Positions 1-7,606 of a stretch of DNA of 64,000 nucleotides are shown in pieces. The notes beneath the pieces are model-generated. The model saw only the letters and a program-made list of their open reading frames with translations, ran no database searches and was not told the DNA's origin. Position 1 is the first letter of the stretch; every line of letters begins with the position of its first letter. The stretch lies in assembly GCF_001282725.1 (NCBI RefSeq), contig NZ_LN876586.1, forward strand, positions 521,009 to 585,008, read 5' to 3'. This stretch comes from Inediibacterium massiliense. Its GTDB lineage: Bacteria; Bacillota; Clostridia; Peptostreptococcales; Thermotaleaceae. Both the position numbers and the translations under genes were made by a program.

Positions 1-956
1 AATACTCTTCCAATCAATTTACCATCAATGGAATCGAAGTAAATTTAAAAGCTGCAGATCCATCTAAAGAATACACTATAGGCGTAGATACAGATGTAGA
101 TGAAGTTTATAATAAAATTAAGTTTTTTGTAGATAAATACAATGAATTAATAGATAAAATGAATAAAAAAACTTCTGAAAAAAGATATAGAACCTTTCAA
201 CCATTAACAAAAGAGCAAAGAGATGCCATGAAGGAGAATGATATAAAACTTTGGGAACAAAAAGCCAAAAGTGGGTTACTTCGAGGAGATGAACATATCA
301 ATCGTACCCTTCAAAATATGAGAAGTGGGCTATATGAAAGTGTATATGAACAATATGATCCTGACAAGGGAATAGAGGAAAATAAAGAGAACTTATTATC
401 TGGATTTAATCAATTAACGAAAATAGGCATTAAAACAGGTGAGTGGAAAGACAAAGGAAAACTTGTCATTGATGATATTAAATTAAAAGAAGCCATTCGA
501 GAAGATGTAGATGGAGTACTGAATCTGTTGTTTAAACCATCTTCTGTTACAAGTGAGACAGAAGGTATGGATGATTCGTGGTCAGATGCGCAAAAATCAG
601 AATATAAAACAAAAAAAAGACAACAGATGCGAAAAGAATCAGGTCTTATGAATCGTTTGTTTGATGATGTAATCACAGGAATGAAAGATATTGTCAATAA
701 AGCTGGAACAGGAGAAAATGCTTCTATTTATAGAGATGTAAAAGCCAATTTATTAATTGATTTTGTAACCAAAATGGGTTCTATTAGTCATATAGATAAA
801 GATACATTAGATCTAGAAAAGAAAATGACTAATGAAGAAAAAAGGCTTGTTCAAGTTGAACAAAGATATTGGGATAAATTTACTGCAATGGAGAAGGCAT
901 TAAGCAAAATGCAATCTCAAAGTTCTTGGGTTGCTCAGCAATTAGGTGGCATGTAA
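1..956 (+). CDS. fliD: Flagellar hook-associated protein 2 (filament cap), C-terminal part
   Basis: The open frame enters from the left edge (first full codon at base 3) and stops at 954-956, so only the C-terminal ~317 residues are present. FliD caps the growing filament and helps flagellin fold at the tip. The visible part starts with a short beta segment (FTINGIEVNL) and a D-E-V-Y-N-K-I-x-x-F-V-D-K-Y-N-E-L helix typical of the FliD C-terminal domain. It ends in a long amphipathic helix (around EKRLVQVEQRYWDKFTAMEK) and a Q/S/W-rich tail, which is where FliD proteins assemble and bind FliT-like chaperones. The family call rests on this C-terminal pattern and on fliS lying 21 bp downstream. 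An ATG at 159 is an internal methionine, not the start. Confidence 0.9.
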   Translation, partial: YSSNQFTINGIEVNLKAADPSKEYTIGVDTDVDEVYNKIKFFVDKYNELIDKMNKKTSEKRYRTFQPLTKEQRDAMKENDIKLWEQKAKSGLLRGDEHINRTLQNMRSGLYESVYEQYDPDKGIEENKENLLSGFNQLTKIGIKTGEWKDKGKLVIDDIKLKEAIREDVDGVLNLLFKPSSVTSETEGMDDSWSDAQKSEYKTKKRQQMRKESGLMNRLFDDVITGMKDIVNKAGTGENASIYRDVKANLLIDFVTKMGSISHIDKDTLDLEKKMTNEEKRLVQVEQRYWDKFTAMEKALSKMQSQSSWVAQQLGGM

Positions 957-977
957 TACAAAAAGGAGAGGATTTAG

Positions 978-1367
978 ATGGCAATGAGAAATCCATATCA
1001 AAATGGATTTAATCAATATAAACAAAATACAGTAAATACAGCACCACCAGAGGAATTAACATTGATGCTTTATAATGGTGCTGTAAAATTTATGAATCAA
1101 GCTATTTTATATATAGATCAAAAAAATATTCAAAAATCCCATGAAGTGATTATAAGAGCAAGTGATATTTTGATAGAACTCAATGCTACATTAGACATGA
1201 AATATGATATATCAAAAGGCCTTCGCCCTATTTATGATTTTTTAATAGATCAATTAGCACAAGCAAATCTGAAAAAAGATAAAAAGGTGATAGAAGATAT
1301 TTTACCTATTGTAAATGATTTGAGAGATACTTGGAAACAAGCTATAGAGCTTGCTAAAAAGAAGTAA
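978..1367 (+). CDS. fliS: Flagellin export chaperone FliS
   Basis: FliS is a small cytoplasmic four-helix chaperone that binds the C-terminus of flagellin and prevents premature polymerisation before export. The 129-residue product has the usual FliS length. Its N-terminal signature is N-P-Y-x-x-x-Y-K-Q-N-T-V-N-T-A-P-P-E-E-L-T-L-M-L-Y-N-G-A, followed by four predicted helices and a basic C-terminus. The start is supported by the SD AAAGGAGAGG about 7 bases upstream. It follows fliD by 21 bp in the standard fliD-fliS order, and its stop abuts the next gene, so the three are probably co-transcribed. Confidence 0.95.
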   Translation: MAMRNPYQNGFNQYKQNTVNTAPPEELTLMLYNGAVKFMNQAILYIDQKNIQKSHEVIIRASDILIELNATLDMKYDISKGLRPIYDFLIDQLAQANLKKDKKVIEDILPIVNDLRDTWKQAIELAKKK

Positions 1368-1378
1368 TGAGGGATCAT

Positions 1379-1864
1379 ATGCATATAGAAGGCTTGATGG
1401 ATATATTGATAGAAACTTCAGTCAAAAAAGAAAGTGCTTTACGAGAATTACTAGATTTAACTATTGCTCAAGAGACATTGATCAAACAAGGGTCAATAGA
1501 AGAAGTCTTAGAAAAGATAGAACAAAAGCAAAATAAAATCCATCAAATCCAGAAAATAGATATCACTTTTTTGAGTAGCTACCATCAAATGAAAGAGATA
1601 TTACAGGTAGAGTCTCTAGAGGAAATAGATGTCAGTAAGTATCCTACTTTAAAAAATTTAAAAAGAATTATAAAGGATATTACTGATCTTCTTAAAAAGA
1701 TAGACGAATTAGATAAAAGAAATGTAGATCAGATGCAAAATGATTTTAAGCAATTAAAAGAAGAAATGAAAAAGTTAAAAGCAAAGCAACAAGGTTCAAA
1801 AATTGCTTCTACTTATGGAAATACATATGGACAAGTACAAGGTGTTTTTATTGATCATAAATAA
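1379..1864 (+). CDS. FlgN-like flagellar export chaperone (copy 1)
   Basis: The product is 161 residues, almost entirely helical and charged, with heptad-like Ile/Leu spacing (I-L-I-E-T-S-V-K-K-E-S-A-L, L-L-D-L-T-I-A-Q-E-T-L). This is the pattern of the FlgN family, which chaperones hook-filament junction proteins FlgK/FlgL. I chose ATG 1379 because GAGGG lies 5 bases upstream and because the paralogue at 5557 begins at the aligned position (MRIEDLIDIL versus MHIEGLMDIL); an in-frame ATG at 1367 overlaps the fliS stop and has no good SD. Position after fliS supports a flagellar role. Precise partner unknown; a FliT-like role is an alternative. Confidence 0.7.
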   Translation: MHIEGLMDILIETSVKKESALRELLDLTIAQETLIKQGSIEEVLEKIEQKQNKIHQIQKIDITFLSSYHQMKEILQVESLEEIDVSKYPTLKNLKRIIKDITDLLKKIDELDKRNVDQMQNDFKQLKEEMKKLKAKQQGSKIASTYGNTYGQVQGVFIDHK

Positions 1865-2019
1865 GATAATAACAAATGCCACAGATATAGTGAGAATTAA
1901 CAAAAGCATATGAGACTTTTAGACTACCAATAGATCGTTTAGGAAACGTCATTTTTAATACTTGAAATTTGAAAATATGGATGGTAGAATGTAAACATAA
2001 AATCATTGGTGGTGAAAGA

Positions 2020-2280
2020 ATGGAAGATAAAATTTTATCTTTATTGAATCAATTAGTAGAAGGGCAAAAAGAATCAAACCAAAGGCTGGATAGAATTGAA
2101 AATAAATTGGATTCAGTAGTCGAACAGACAGCAGATTTGACAGAATTTAGAACAGAGATCAAAGATTTTAGAAATGATGCAATAAATCAACTTGAAGAAA
2201 TTAAAGAAAATTTAAATAATATTGAAGTAATAACAGCAAGCAATTGGAAAGATATTGCTAAATTAAAAGCAGTAAAATAA
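2020..2280 (+). CDS. Small coiled-coil protein of unknown function
   Basis: I do not recognise this protein. The 86-residue product is very hydrophilic and predicted as a nearly continuous coiled coil: L-L-N-Q-L-V-E-G-Q-K-E-S-N-Q-R-L-D-R-I-E-N-K-L repeats with hydrophobic residues every 3-4 positions, ending AKLKAVK. The pattern resembles small coiled-coil proteins annotated as hypothetical in many Firmicutes. ATG 2020 is chosen because GGTGGTGAAAG lies just upstream; a longer frame starting at 1969 lacks an SD. It ends at a strong bidirectional terminator shared with yaaR. No signal peptide or membrane segment is visible. Confidence 0.6.
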   Translation: MEDKILSLLNQLVEGQKESNQRLDRIENKLDSVVEQTADLTEFRTEIKDFRNDAINQLEEIKENLNNIEVITASNWKDIAKLKAVK

Positions 2281-2313
2281 AAGAGAACTATCTATACAGA
2301 TAGTTCTCTTTTT
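2281..2313. terminator. Bidirectional intrinsic terminator between convergent genes
   Basis: The inverted repeat AAGAGAACTATCT / AGATAGTTCTCTT with a short ATAC-type loop is followed by T residues on the plus strand and, read in reverse, preceded by the A-run AATAAAAG (a T-run on the minus strand). It serves the coiled-coil gene (stop at 2280) and yaaR (stop at 2312). Confidence 0.85.
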
Positions 2314-2767
2314 ACATCATCATATCTACAAGCATTCCACGTATATCATCTAATTTTTTTACTACTTTGATTCGATCTACTTCTTGGTTTAAAAAATCTT
2401 GTGTCAAATCAGCCAAGGCATGATCTACTTCTTTGACTTTTGAAAAAGTACGATGACGTCCTCTGCGATCTAGAAAACTATCTTTTGAAAAAGCATGAGA
2501 ATTTTGAACAGTTAAATCTAAAAATTCTTTGACCAATTTTTTATAATCCAAAAGGTCTTGTAGGTACAGGCGATCTCCTATCTTTTCAGATTTTTCTACA
2601 ATCTTGTCATAAAGATCGTGTACTTTTTCTTTTACTTCATCAGATTTTATTTTTTCAAACTTCTCTAAAAAAGCAGAAGGCATTTTAGTATCTTTTTTTA
2701 GAGCTACAGCATTAGGATTGGATATTTTTTGCAAAGCTGTAGGTTGAATAGGCTGTATAGTATTCAA
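2312..2767 (-). CDS. yaaR: YaaR family protein (DUF327)
   Basis: The 151-residue protein matches the DUF327/YaaR family: a disordered N-terminus (Q-P-I-Q-P-T), then a helical domain with F-L-E-K-F-E-K-I, L-Q-D-L-L-D-Y-K-K-L-V-K-E-F and the R-R-G-R-H-R-T-F core motif, and a C-terminal helix D-D-I-R-G-M-L-V-D. The function of the family is not established. It starts with TTG (2765-2767), with GAAAGGAAGTG just upstream. A sigma-D-type promoter (2804-2830) lies in front of it and a large FliK-like gene diverges from the same region, so a motility-linked role is plausible here; that part is inference. Confidence 0.85.
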   Translation of the reverse strand: MNTIQPIQPTALQKISNPNAVALKKDTKMPSAFLEKFEKIKSDEVKEKVHDLYDKIVEKSEKIGDRLYLQDLLDYKKLVKEFLDLTVQNSHAFSKDSFLDRRGRHRTFSKVKEVDHALADLTQDFLNQEVDRIKVVKKLDDIRGMLVDMMM

Positions 2768-2803
2768 AAGGACACTTCCTTTCTGTATATTCTTCTAAAT
2801 TAT

Positions 2804-2830
2804 ATATCGTCAATTTTTACAAATAGATTA
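2804..2830 (-). promoter_or_regulatory. Sigma-D (sigma-28) type promoter for yaaR
   Basis: On the minus strand the sequence reads TAAT-N15-GACGATAT, against the flagellar sigma factor consensus TAAA-N15-GCCGATAT: one mismatch in each element and exact spacing. The predicted start would leave a leader of about 30 nt before the TTG of yaaR. The -35 element overlaps that of the divergent promoter at 2829-2855. Confidence 0.6.
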
Positions 2831-2855
2831 AGACTAAGCTTTATTTTGTCGATAT
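2829..2855 (+). promoter_or_regulatory. Sigma-D (sigma-28) type promoter for the FliK-like gene
   Basis: TAAG (2829-2832), exactly 15 bases, then GTCGATAT (2848-2855), one mismatch to each sigma-28 element. The start of transcription would fall near 2862, about 24 nt before ATG 2886. This agrees with the flagellar character of the downstream gene. Confidence 0.65.
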
Positions 2856-2885
2856 ATTTTTTAGAAAAGGGAAAAGGTGAAAAAT

Positions 2886-5303
2886 ATGAATGAACTCAAT
2901 CAAATTAATTTATTTAAGGTTCAAAAGTATTATAACACAATTAAGAAGCCATTTGATATTAATGGAACATTAGTGGAAAAAAATAAAAATAAAGTATGTG
3001 TAGATATAGGAAATAATAAAATTGCACAAATGGTTTTAAAAAATAATATAGACCAAAAAATCGGAGATCAAGTATCTATTGATAAATCTAAAATTATTTC
3101 TTTAAGAATTTATGATAATAAAACAGATGATTCTATTCAAAATGAAGACTTATTACAAAAAAGTGGAATAGAGATGAGCAAGGAAAATTTAGATATAGCC
3201 AAAGCATTAGATGAATTTAATATTCCAGTGAACCAATCTTCTATAGAAAGTATGGTAGCTTCTAAAAAGTATCTCCAAACCATTCAACAAGAATTAAATC
3301 ATGATATGGCTATTAAATTGATGGATAAAGATATAGATTTGGAAAATGATTCAGTAGAAAAGATTGCAAAAACTATAGAAGAAATACAAGAAGAAAAACT
3401 ATCAACAAACATAGAAGAAAAAACAGAAATGACTACAGAAGAAGCAGAGGAAATAGCTAAGGAAATTTATGGGAGTAAAATGGGGAAAGAAATTACCAAT
3501 GCTATTAAAGCCCTTCATAAGGAAAAGATTACAATTGATAAAAAAAATATAGAGAGAATTTATGACATAGTATATAAGCTACAAAAATTAAAAGAAGTAA
3601 AAGATGAAAATTATGTAGAGGTATATAAAAAAGGTGAAGTTATTTCAATTGACAACTTGTATCATACAAAAGAAGGGATCCAAACTGGAAGAATAGATTC
3701 TTTGGATGAGCGATCATTAATAGCTGTAAAGGCCTATGGTGAAAATATGAATCTTTTATCTAATGTAGAAGACTTCAGCAAATTACAAGAGAAGCTTATT
3801 CAGTATTTAAAAGAATTAGGGGTAGCAGTTACAACAGAAAATATAAAGATTGGAGAACTTTTTTTAAAGTTAGGAGTTCCTATAGAGAAAGAACGAATAG
3901 AAGAATTTTTGACCATTAAAAATAGTTCGAAGGTTTTACAATCTAGATTAAATGAAGAAATGATTTGCAAAGTTGAAAATGCAGGATGGGATGTGAAAAA
4001 ACATGACATTCGTATGATTCATCAGATCATAGAAAATGGACAAACACAAAATCATGAATGGATTCAATATGATCAAATGAAAAATCTATCTAGTAGTGAA
4101 ATGATAGATGTTTTTTCAAAGGTATTTAATACTCAACAAATATTACGTAAAATCCCTAATATGGATTTTTATCAAATTGCATTTCATATGAAGAGAAATA
4201 TTCCTTTTACATTAAATACAATCCAAAATAGTTATGAAACATTAAATAATGAAAAAAGAGAAGAGATATCTTCTCACGAAAAAAATGCCATACAAAAAAG
4301 AATAGAAAATGAAAAAACATTTCAAAGCAAAGAGTTTTTTCTTAAAATGAATATGACTATAAAAGCAGGAGAAGCACTTTATGCAAATGGAATGATTTTA
4401 AGCGCTGTGAATGTAAAAAAGGCAATAGATGCTTATGAAACTTATACAAACGTTAGAAAAAATCTTTCCACATCTATGATATTAGATGGAATAAAGGATA
4501 AAATAGATTTACAAAATATGACTATTAAAGAGATAGATGAATATACAAAAGAACAAATGGATAAACAAAATAAAGAGCAACATTCTCATTCATCGAAAGA
4601 AAATACTCATCAATTGATAGAGGGGATTTCATGGATGGAAAAGGAAGAAGACAAAATTATATCTTTATTGATGAAAAATAATATGGATTTTTCATTAAGA
4701 GAAATGAACAAAATATCATATTTTCTAAAAAATCAAGATCAAATGGGTCAACAAATAGGGGAGATGATCAAGCTTCTTGAAGGAGTAGATCATCCTATAT
4801 TAAAAGAGTATAGAATGAAGCTAGAAAATTTATCTAAAAGCTTTTCTCAAAAATTAAAGGAAGGAGTTTTTGATGAAAAAGACTATGATAAATTTGTAGA
4901 GGATATGAAGAGTTTTTCTGAGAATATGAGTTTTGGAGAAGATCAAGAAAATTTGAATCAGAATATGAAAAAAATGATGGAAATTATAAAGATCCAAAAA
5001 AATTTTAAAAAGAACAATATAGCTATACAGATGCCTGTATGGATGAATCATGAATGCAGAAATCTTCAAATTTATTCTAGCCAAAAAAATATAGACTCCA
5101 ATAAGATACCTGTTAGTACGTTGATTCAACTAGACACCAATACACTAGGATCAATAAAAATGGAGCTTTTGATTAAAAAAAATACAGTAGATGTAAGAAT
5201 ACATACAAATCAACAAGAAAAATTTAAAAACCATATATCTTTCTTGGAAGATCATTTTAAGGAAATAGGGTATAATTTAGGAGAGGTTTCTTTTATTGGA
5301 TAG
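2886..5303 (+). CDS. DUF6240-type flagellar protein with FliK-like C-terminus
   Basis: A large (805-residue) Lys/Glu/Asn-rich cytoplasmic protein without signal peptide. Most of it is long helical repeats of the kind annotated DUF6240 in clostridial flagellar clusters. The last ~90 residues (I-P-V-S-T-L-I-Q-L-D-T-N-T-L-G-S-I-K-M-E-L-L-I-K to S-F-I-G) form a beta-alpha-beta unit resembling the FliK/hook-length-control C-terminal domain, in which an L-G-x-I-x-V-x-L core and a terminal helix-strand are typical. A role in hook-length control or export switching is inferred, not shown. ATG 2886 has AAGGTGA 5 bases upstream; GTG 2877 is a less supported alternative. A sigma-28-like promoter precedes it. 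Confidence 0.65.
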   Translation: MNELNQINLFKVQKYYNTIKKPFDINGTLVEKNKNKVCVDIGNNKIAQMVLKNNIDQKIGDQVSIDKSKIISLRIYDNKTDDSIQNEDLLQKSGIEMSKENLDIAKALDEFNIPVNQSSIESMVASKKYLQTIQQELNHDMAIKLMDKDIDLENDSVEKIAKTIEEIQEEKLSTNIEEKTEMTTEEAEEIAKEIYGSKMGKEITNAIKALHKEKITIDKKNIERIYDIVYKLQKLKEVKDENYVEVYKKGEVISIDNLYHTKEGIQTGRIDSLDERSLIAVKAYGENMNLLSNVEDFSKLQEKLIQYLKELGVAVTTENIKIGELFLKLGVPIEKERIEEFLTIKNSSKVLQSRLNEEMICKVENAGWDVKKHDIRMIHQIIENGQTQNHEWIQYDQMKNLSSSEMIDVFSKVFNTQQILRKIPNMDFYQIAFHMKRNIPFTLNTIQNSYETLNNEKREEISSHEKNAIQKRIENEKTFQSKEFFLKMNMTIKAGEALYANGMILSAVNVKKAIDAYETYTNVRKNLSTSMILDGIKDKIDLQNMTIKEIDEYTKEQMDKQNKEQHSHSSKENTHQLIEGISWMEKEEDKIISLLMKNNMDFSLREMNKISYFLKNQDQMGQQIGEMIKLLEGVDHPILKEYRMKLENLSKSFSQKLKEGVFDEKDYDKFVEDMKSFSENMSFGEDQENLNQNMKKMMEIIKIQKNFKKNNIAIQMPVWMNHECRNLQIYSSQKNIDSNKIPVSTLIQLDTNTLGSIKMELLIKKNTVDVRIHTNQQEKFKNHISFLEDHFKEIGYNLGEVSFIG

Positions 5304-5329
5304 ATATAAAAGCATAGGAGTATGAATAT

Positions 5330-5521
5330 ATGAACAAAAAAAATATATTTTCTAAAATCAAAATAAATGAAAATAGATTAAGAAAAGCGTATTTTTTAGA
5401 AAATATAACACCGATAGAACAAAATAAAGAACAAATGCAAGAAGAAAAAATGAATTTGCCAAAGGATTTTTATAAAATACTAGGTAAAATGCTTATTTTT
5501 GTTGAGAAAATAGATCAATGA
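5330..5521 (+). CDS. Small hypothetical protein between flagellar genes
   Basis: A 63-residue basic protein (MNKKNIFSKIKINENRLRKA...) with no recognisable family. It is predicted helical, with no membrane segment. AGGAG lies 9 bases before ATG 5330. It starts 26 bp after the FliK-like gene and is followed 35 bp later by the second FlgN-like gene, so it is probably the middle cistron of a three-gene unit. Its reality rests on SD and operon position only. Confidence 0.5.
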   Translation: MNKKNIFSKIKINENRLRKAYFLENITPIEQNKEQMQEEKMNLPKDFYKILGKMLIFVEKIDQ

Positions 5522-5556
5522 AAAAATAAGGGACTAAATAGTTATGAGGGGATTAT

Positions 5557-6042
5557 ATGCGTATAGAAGATTTGATAGATATACTGATAGAAATTTCAAT
5601 AAAAAAAGAAGGGGCATTAAAGAAAATTTTGCATTTAACTATTGCTCAAGAAACACTAAGTAAAAATGGAGATATAGAGAAGGTTAAAGCTACAATTGAA
5701 CAAAAGAAAAAGATTATACATCAAATTCATCAAATGGATATAGATTTTTTAAGTAGTTATAGCAAATTAAAAAATCTATTAAATGTAGAATCACTAGAAG
5801 AGATTCATACAAAAGAGTACCCGTCTTTAAAAGAATTAAAAATTAAGATAGAGGATATTACAGGGTTTCTTAAAAAAATTGAAGAAATAGACAAAAGAAA
5901 TACCATACAAGTAAAAACGGATTTTGAAAAATTAAAAAAGGAAATGAAAGATTTAAATACAAAACAACAAGAATCTAAAATTGCTTCTATTTATGCAAAA
6001 AAATATGCTCAAATACAAAAAAATTTTCCTCCCAAGAAATAA
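5557..6042 (+). CDS. FlgN-like flagellar export chaperone (copy 2)
   Basis: The 161-residue product aligns without gaps along its whole length with the protein at 1379-1864, more than half the positions being identical by eye (shared I-D-I-L-I-E, L-T-I-A-Q-E-T-L, F-L-S-S-Y, V-E-S-L-E-E-I, D-K-R-N, S-K-I-A-S). It has the same all-helical FlgN-like pattern and exactly the same length, and its start at ATG 5557 (GAGGGG 5-6 bases upstream) fixes the start of copy 1. It closes the FliK-like transcription unit and precedes an independent ncRNA promoter by only a few bases. The duplication suggests two specialised chaperones, perhaps for different axial proteins. Confidence 0.7.
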   Translation: MRIEDLIDILIEISIKKEGALKKILHLTIAQETLSKNGDIEKVKATIEQKKKIIHQIHQMDIDFLSSYSKLKNLLNVESLEEIHTKEYPSLKELKIKIEDITGFLKKIEEIDKRNTIQVKTDFEKLKKEMKDLNTKQQESKIASIYAKKYAQIQKNFPPKK

Positions 6043-6045
6043 TCA

Positions 6046-6074
6046 TTGAAAAATTCTTAAAAACCATGTATAAT
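6046..6074 (+). promoter_or_regulatory. Sigma-A promoter of the structured ncRNA
   Basis: TTGAAA (6046-6051), 17-base spacer, TATAAT (6069-6074). Near-perfect housekeeping promoter. Predicted start near 6081, exactly where the paired 5' end of the RNA begins, and only 3 bases after the preceding CDS stop. Confidence 0.85.
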
Positions 6075-6080
6075 ACTAAA

Positions 6081-6330
6081 GCATACTTTAGGTCTGTGGT
6101 TGAAAGTCCATGCCAGTCGCAGGCAAAGGGACCCACGTAAGGGAGCTCTAAAAAAGGAGCTACTGAGCATGGTGCGGCTTAGAAGTAAGACCTGCCAGAT
6201 ATAAAATTTGAGAGAGGTAATAGTGATAGTAACCCTAGAGCAAACCCTCCAGCAGGCGAGTGTGGGGGCAAAGACCAGGTCAGCTAAATATGTAAAAAAA
6301 TTCTTGATATTATGTATCAAGATTTTTTTT
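6081..6330 (+). ncRNA. Structured noncoding RNA, candidate raiA-motif RNA
   Basis: About 250 nt that are clearly more GC-rich than their surroundings and carry many short complementary segments. The two ends pair: CATA/TTTAG at 6082-6091 with CTAAATATG at 6284-6292, one bulge. Internal helices include CCATGC...AGT with ACT..GCATGG (about 6109-6172), the AGCTC/GAGCT hairpin, CTTA-GAAG-TAAG, and CCCTCC with GGGGG. A consensus promoter (6046-6074) and a T8 terminator (6301-6330) bound it, so it is an independent transcript. raiA-motif RNAs are known in Firmicutes next to raiA/hpf genes, and the next gene here is hpf; that, size and complexity are why I propose this name. I could not compare with a covariance model, so the structured-RNA call is firmer than the family name. 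Confidence 0.65.
6301..6330 (+). terminator. Intrinsic terminator of the ncRNA
   Basis: TCTTGATA and TATCAAGA form an 8-bp stem around a TTATG-type loop, followed by eight T residues. Confidence 0.9.
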
Positions 6331-6511
6331 GTTTTTTGGGAATTTTGTCGATGATATTTTTCAAAAATTCTACAAAAATAATGTGAAAAAATATGTTGTC
6401 AGTAAAAACTGTAAAATAATCAAGAAGAAATATGTAAAATTATAAATAAATACATTACAAATTATACTGTGATTCGTCAAAAAAATACTTGTCCACTTAA
6501 AACACACATTG

Positions 6512-6720
6512 TTTTCCACAATGAGAATATTGAAATATAGGTTATCAACAATATTGTCCACATTATCCACAGAAAAATACTAAACAAGTAATAAACATGT
6601 GGATAAATTGTGGATATTCATTGATTTACATAGTATGTATAAAATTTTTAGAGCATTTTAAAAGTAAAAAGGATGAAAAAATGAAAAATTAGAAAATTCT
6701 GTGGATAAAAAAGTGGATAC
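6512..6720. promoter_or_regulatory. Cluster of DnaA boxes in a 700-bp gene-free stretch
   Basis: The gap 6331-7030 holds no credible gene. Within it are three perfect DnaA boxes, TTATCCACA at 6563-6571 and TGTGGATAA at 6598-6606 and 6700-6708. One-mismatch sites lie at 6512-6520 (TTTTCCACA), 6542-6550 (TTATCAACA), 6554-6562 (TTGTCCACA) and 6609-6617 (TGTGGATAT), in both orientations. The surrounding DNA is extremely AT-rich. No dnaA or dnaN lies nearby, so this looks like a DnaA-titrating or regulatory cluster rather than the replication origin. The remainder (6721-7030) is AT-rich leader DNA before hpf, with a TGAGTT/AACTCA inverted repeat at about 6982-6999. Confidence 0.7.
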
Positions 6721-7030
6721 TGTTGAAAACTTCTGTAAATAAAAATATAAAATATTTGTTTTAGAAAATATAAGATGGGTAAAATATAAATATAATAGTT
6801 GCCCTTAAATTTTTATAATACATAGGAAATTATATACTTAATAAAATTGTAGATAAGCTTATCATTTCCATTATGTATTTCAAGAAAGTTGACTGATAAA
6901 TTTTTAAAAAAGGACTTTTTTGAAAATGAAGGAAATATAAGGGTGAATGTAGAATAAGTATATAAATAAGAAATGAAATTTGAGTTGATTTTAACTCATT
7001 CATTATATTTGCTGGAAGGAGCTGACGTAT

Positions 7031-7558
7031 ATGATAGTAAAAGTGAGTGGAAAAAATTTAGAGGTTACAGATGCTTTAAGGGACATGATTGAAGGTAAAT
7101 TAGAAAAATTCGGCAAATATTTCAAGGAGGATGTAGAAGCTCAAGCTACCTTGAGTGTAGAAAAAAATAGACAAATTATAGAGATCACAGTTCCTATTAA
7201 TGGATCTATGATTAGAGCAGAAGAGTCAACAGAGGATATGTATTCATCAGTGGACAAGGTTGTAGATAAGCTAAATAGACAAATTAGAAAGCATAAGACA
7301 AAACTTCAAAAAAGATATAAAGGCCATGATACCATTCGATTTGAAAATATACCAAATTTAGAAGGAAATAAAGAGGAAGCAAAAATTGTAAAAACAAAGA
7401 GATTTCCAGTAAAACCAATGGACCCAGAAGAAGCAATTTTGCAAATGGAGCTTTTAGGACATAGCTTCTTTGTATTTACCAATAGTGAAACAGAAGAAGC
7501 AAGTGTAGTATATAAAAGAAAAGATGGAAATTATGGATTAATTGAACCAACCTTCTAA
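7031..7558 (+). CDS. hpf: Long-form ribosome hibernation promoting factor
   Basis: HPF binds the 30S decoding centre and dimerises ribosomes into inactive 100S particles in stationary phase. The 175-residue protein is the long form: N-terminal RaiA/YfiA domain (residues 1-~100, starting MIVKVSGKNLEVTDALRDMIEGKLEKFGKYF with a basic RQIRKHKTKLQKRYK stretch). A C-terminal dimerisation domain (~118-175) has VKTKRFPVKPMDPEEAILQMELLGHSFFVF. The start has AGGAGCTGACGT upstream. It stands alone between its own terminator and the DnaA-box region, with the raiA-like ncRNA upstream. Confidence 0.96.
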   Translation: MIVKVSGKNLEVTDALRDMIEGKLEKFGKYFKEDVEAQATLSVEKNRQIIEITVPINGSMIRAEESTEDMYSSVDKVVDKLNRQIRKHKTKLQKRYKGHDTIRFENIPNLEGNKEEAKIVKTKRFPVKPMDPEEAILQMELLGHSFFVFTNSETEEASVVYKRKDGNYGLIEPTF

Positions 7559-7584
7559 AAGAACAGCATAAGCTGTTCTTTTTT
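7557..7584 (+). terminator. Intrinsic terminator of hpf
   Basis: AGAACAGC, loop ATAA, GCTGTTCT, then TTTTTT; it starts within the TAA stop region. Confidence 0.9.
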
Positions 7585-7606
7585 ATATGGATATCATAAA
7601 TAAAGA

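Noticed and set aside
6057-6320. 87-codon open frame on the minus strand
   Set aside because: It is antisense to the structured ncRNA with its own promoter and terminator, has no SD, and its composition follows from the GC-rich RNA.
6081-6330. RNase P RNA, SRP RNA or tmRNA
   Set aside because: GAAAGTCCATGC recalls RNase P, but the remaining conserved RNase P blocks, the SRP Alu/tetraloop motifs and the tmRNA tag frame are missing.
6480-6730. Chromosomal replication origin
   Set aside because: DnaA boxes are convincing, but dnaA, dnaN, recF or rpmH are absent and a second cluster lies 19 kb away; kept as a regulatory cluster.
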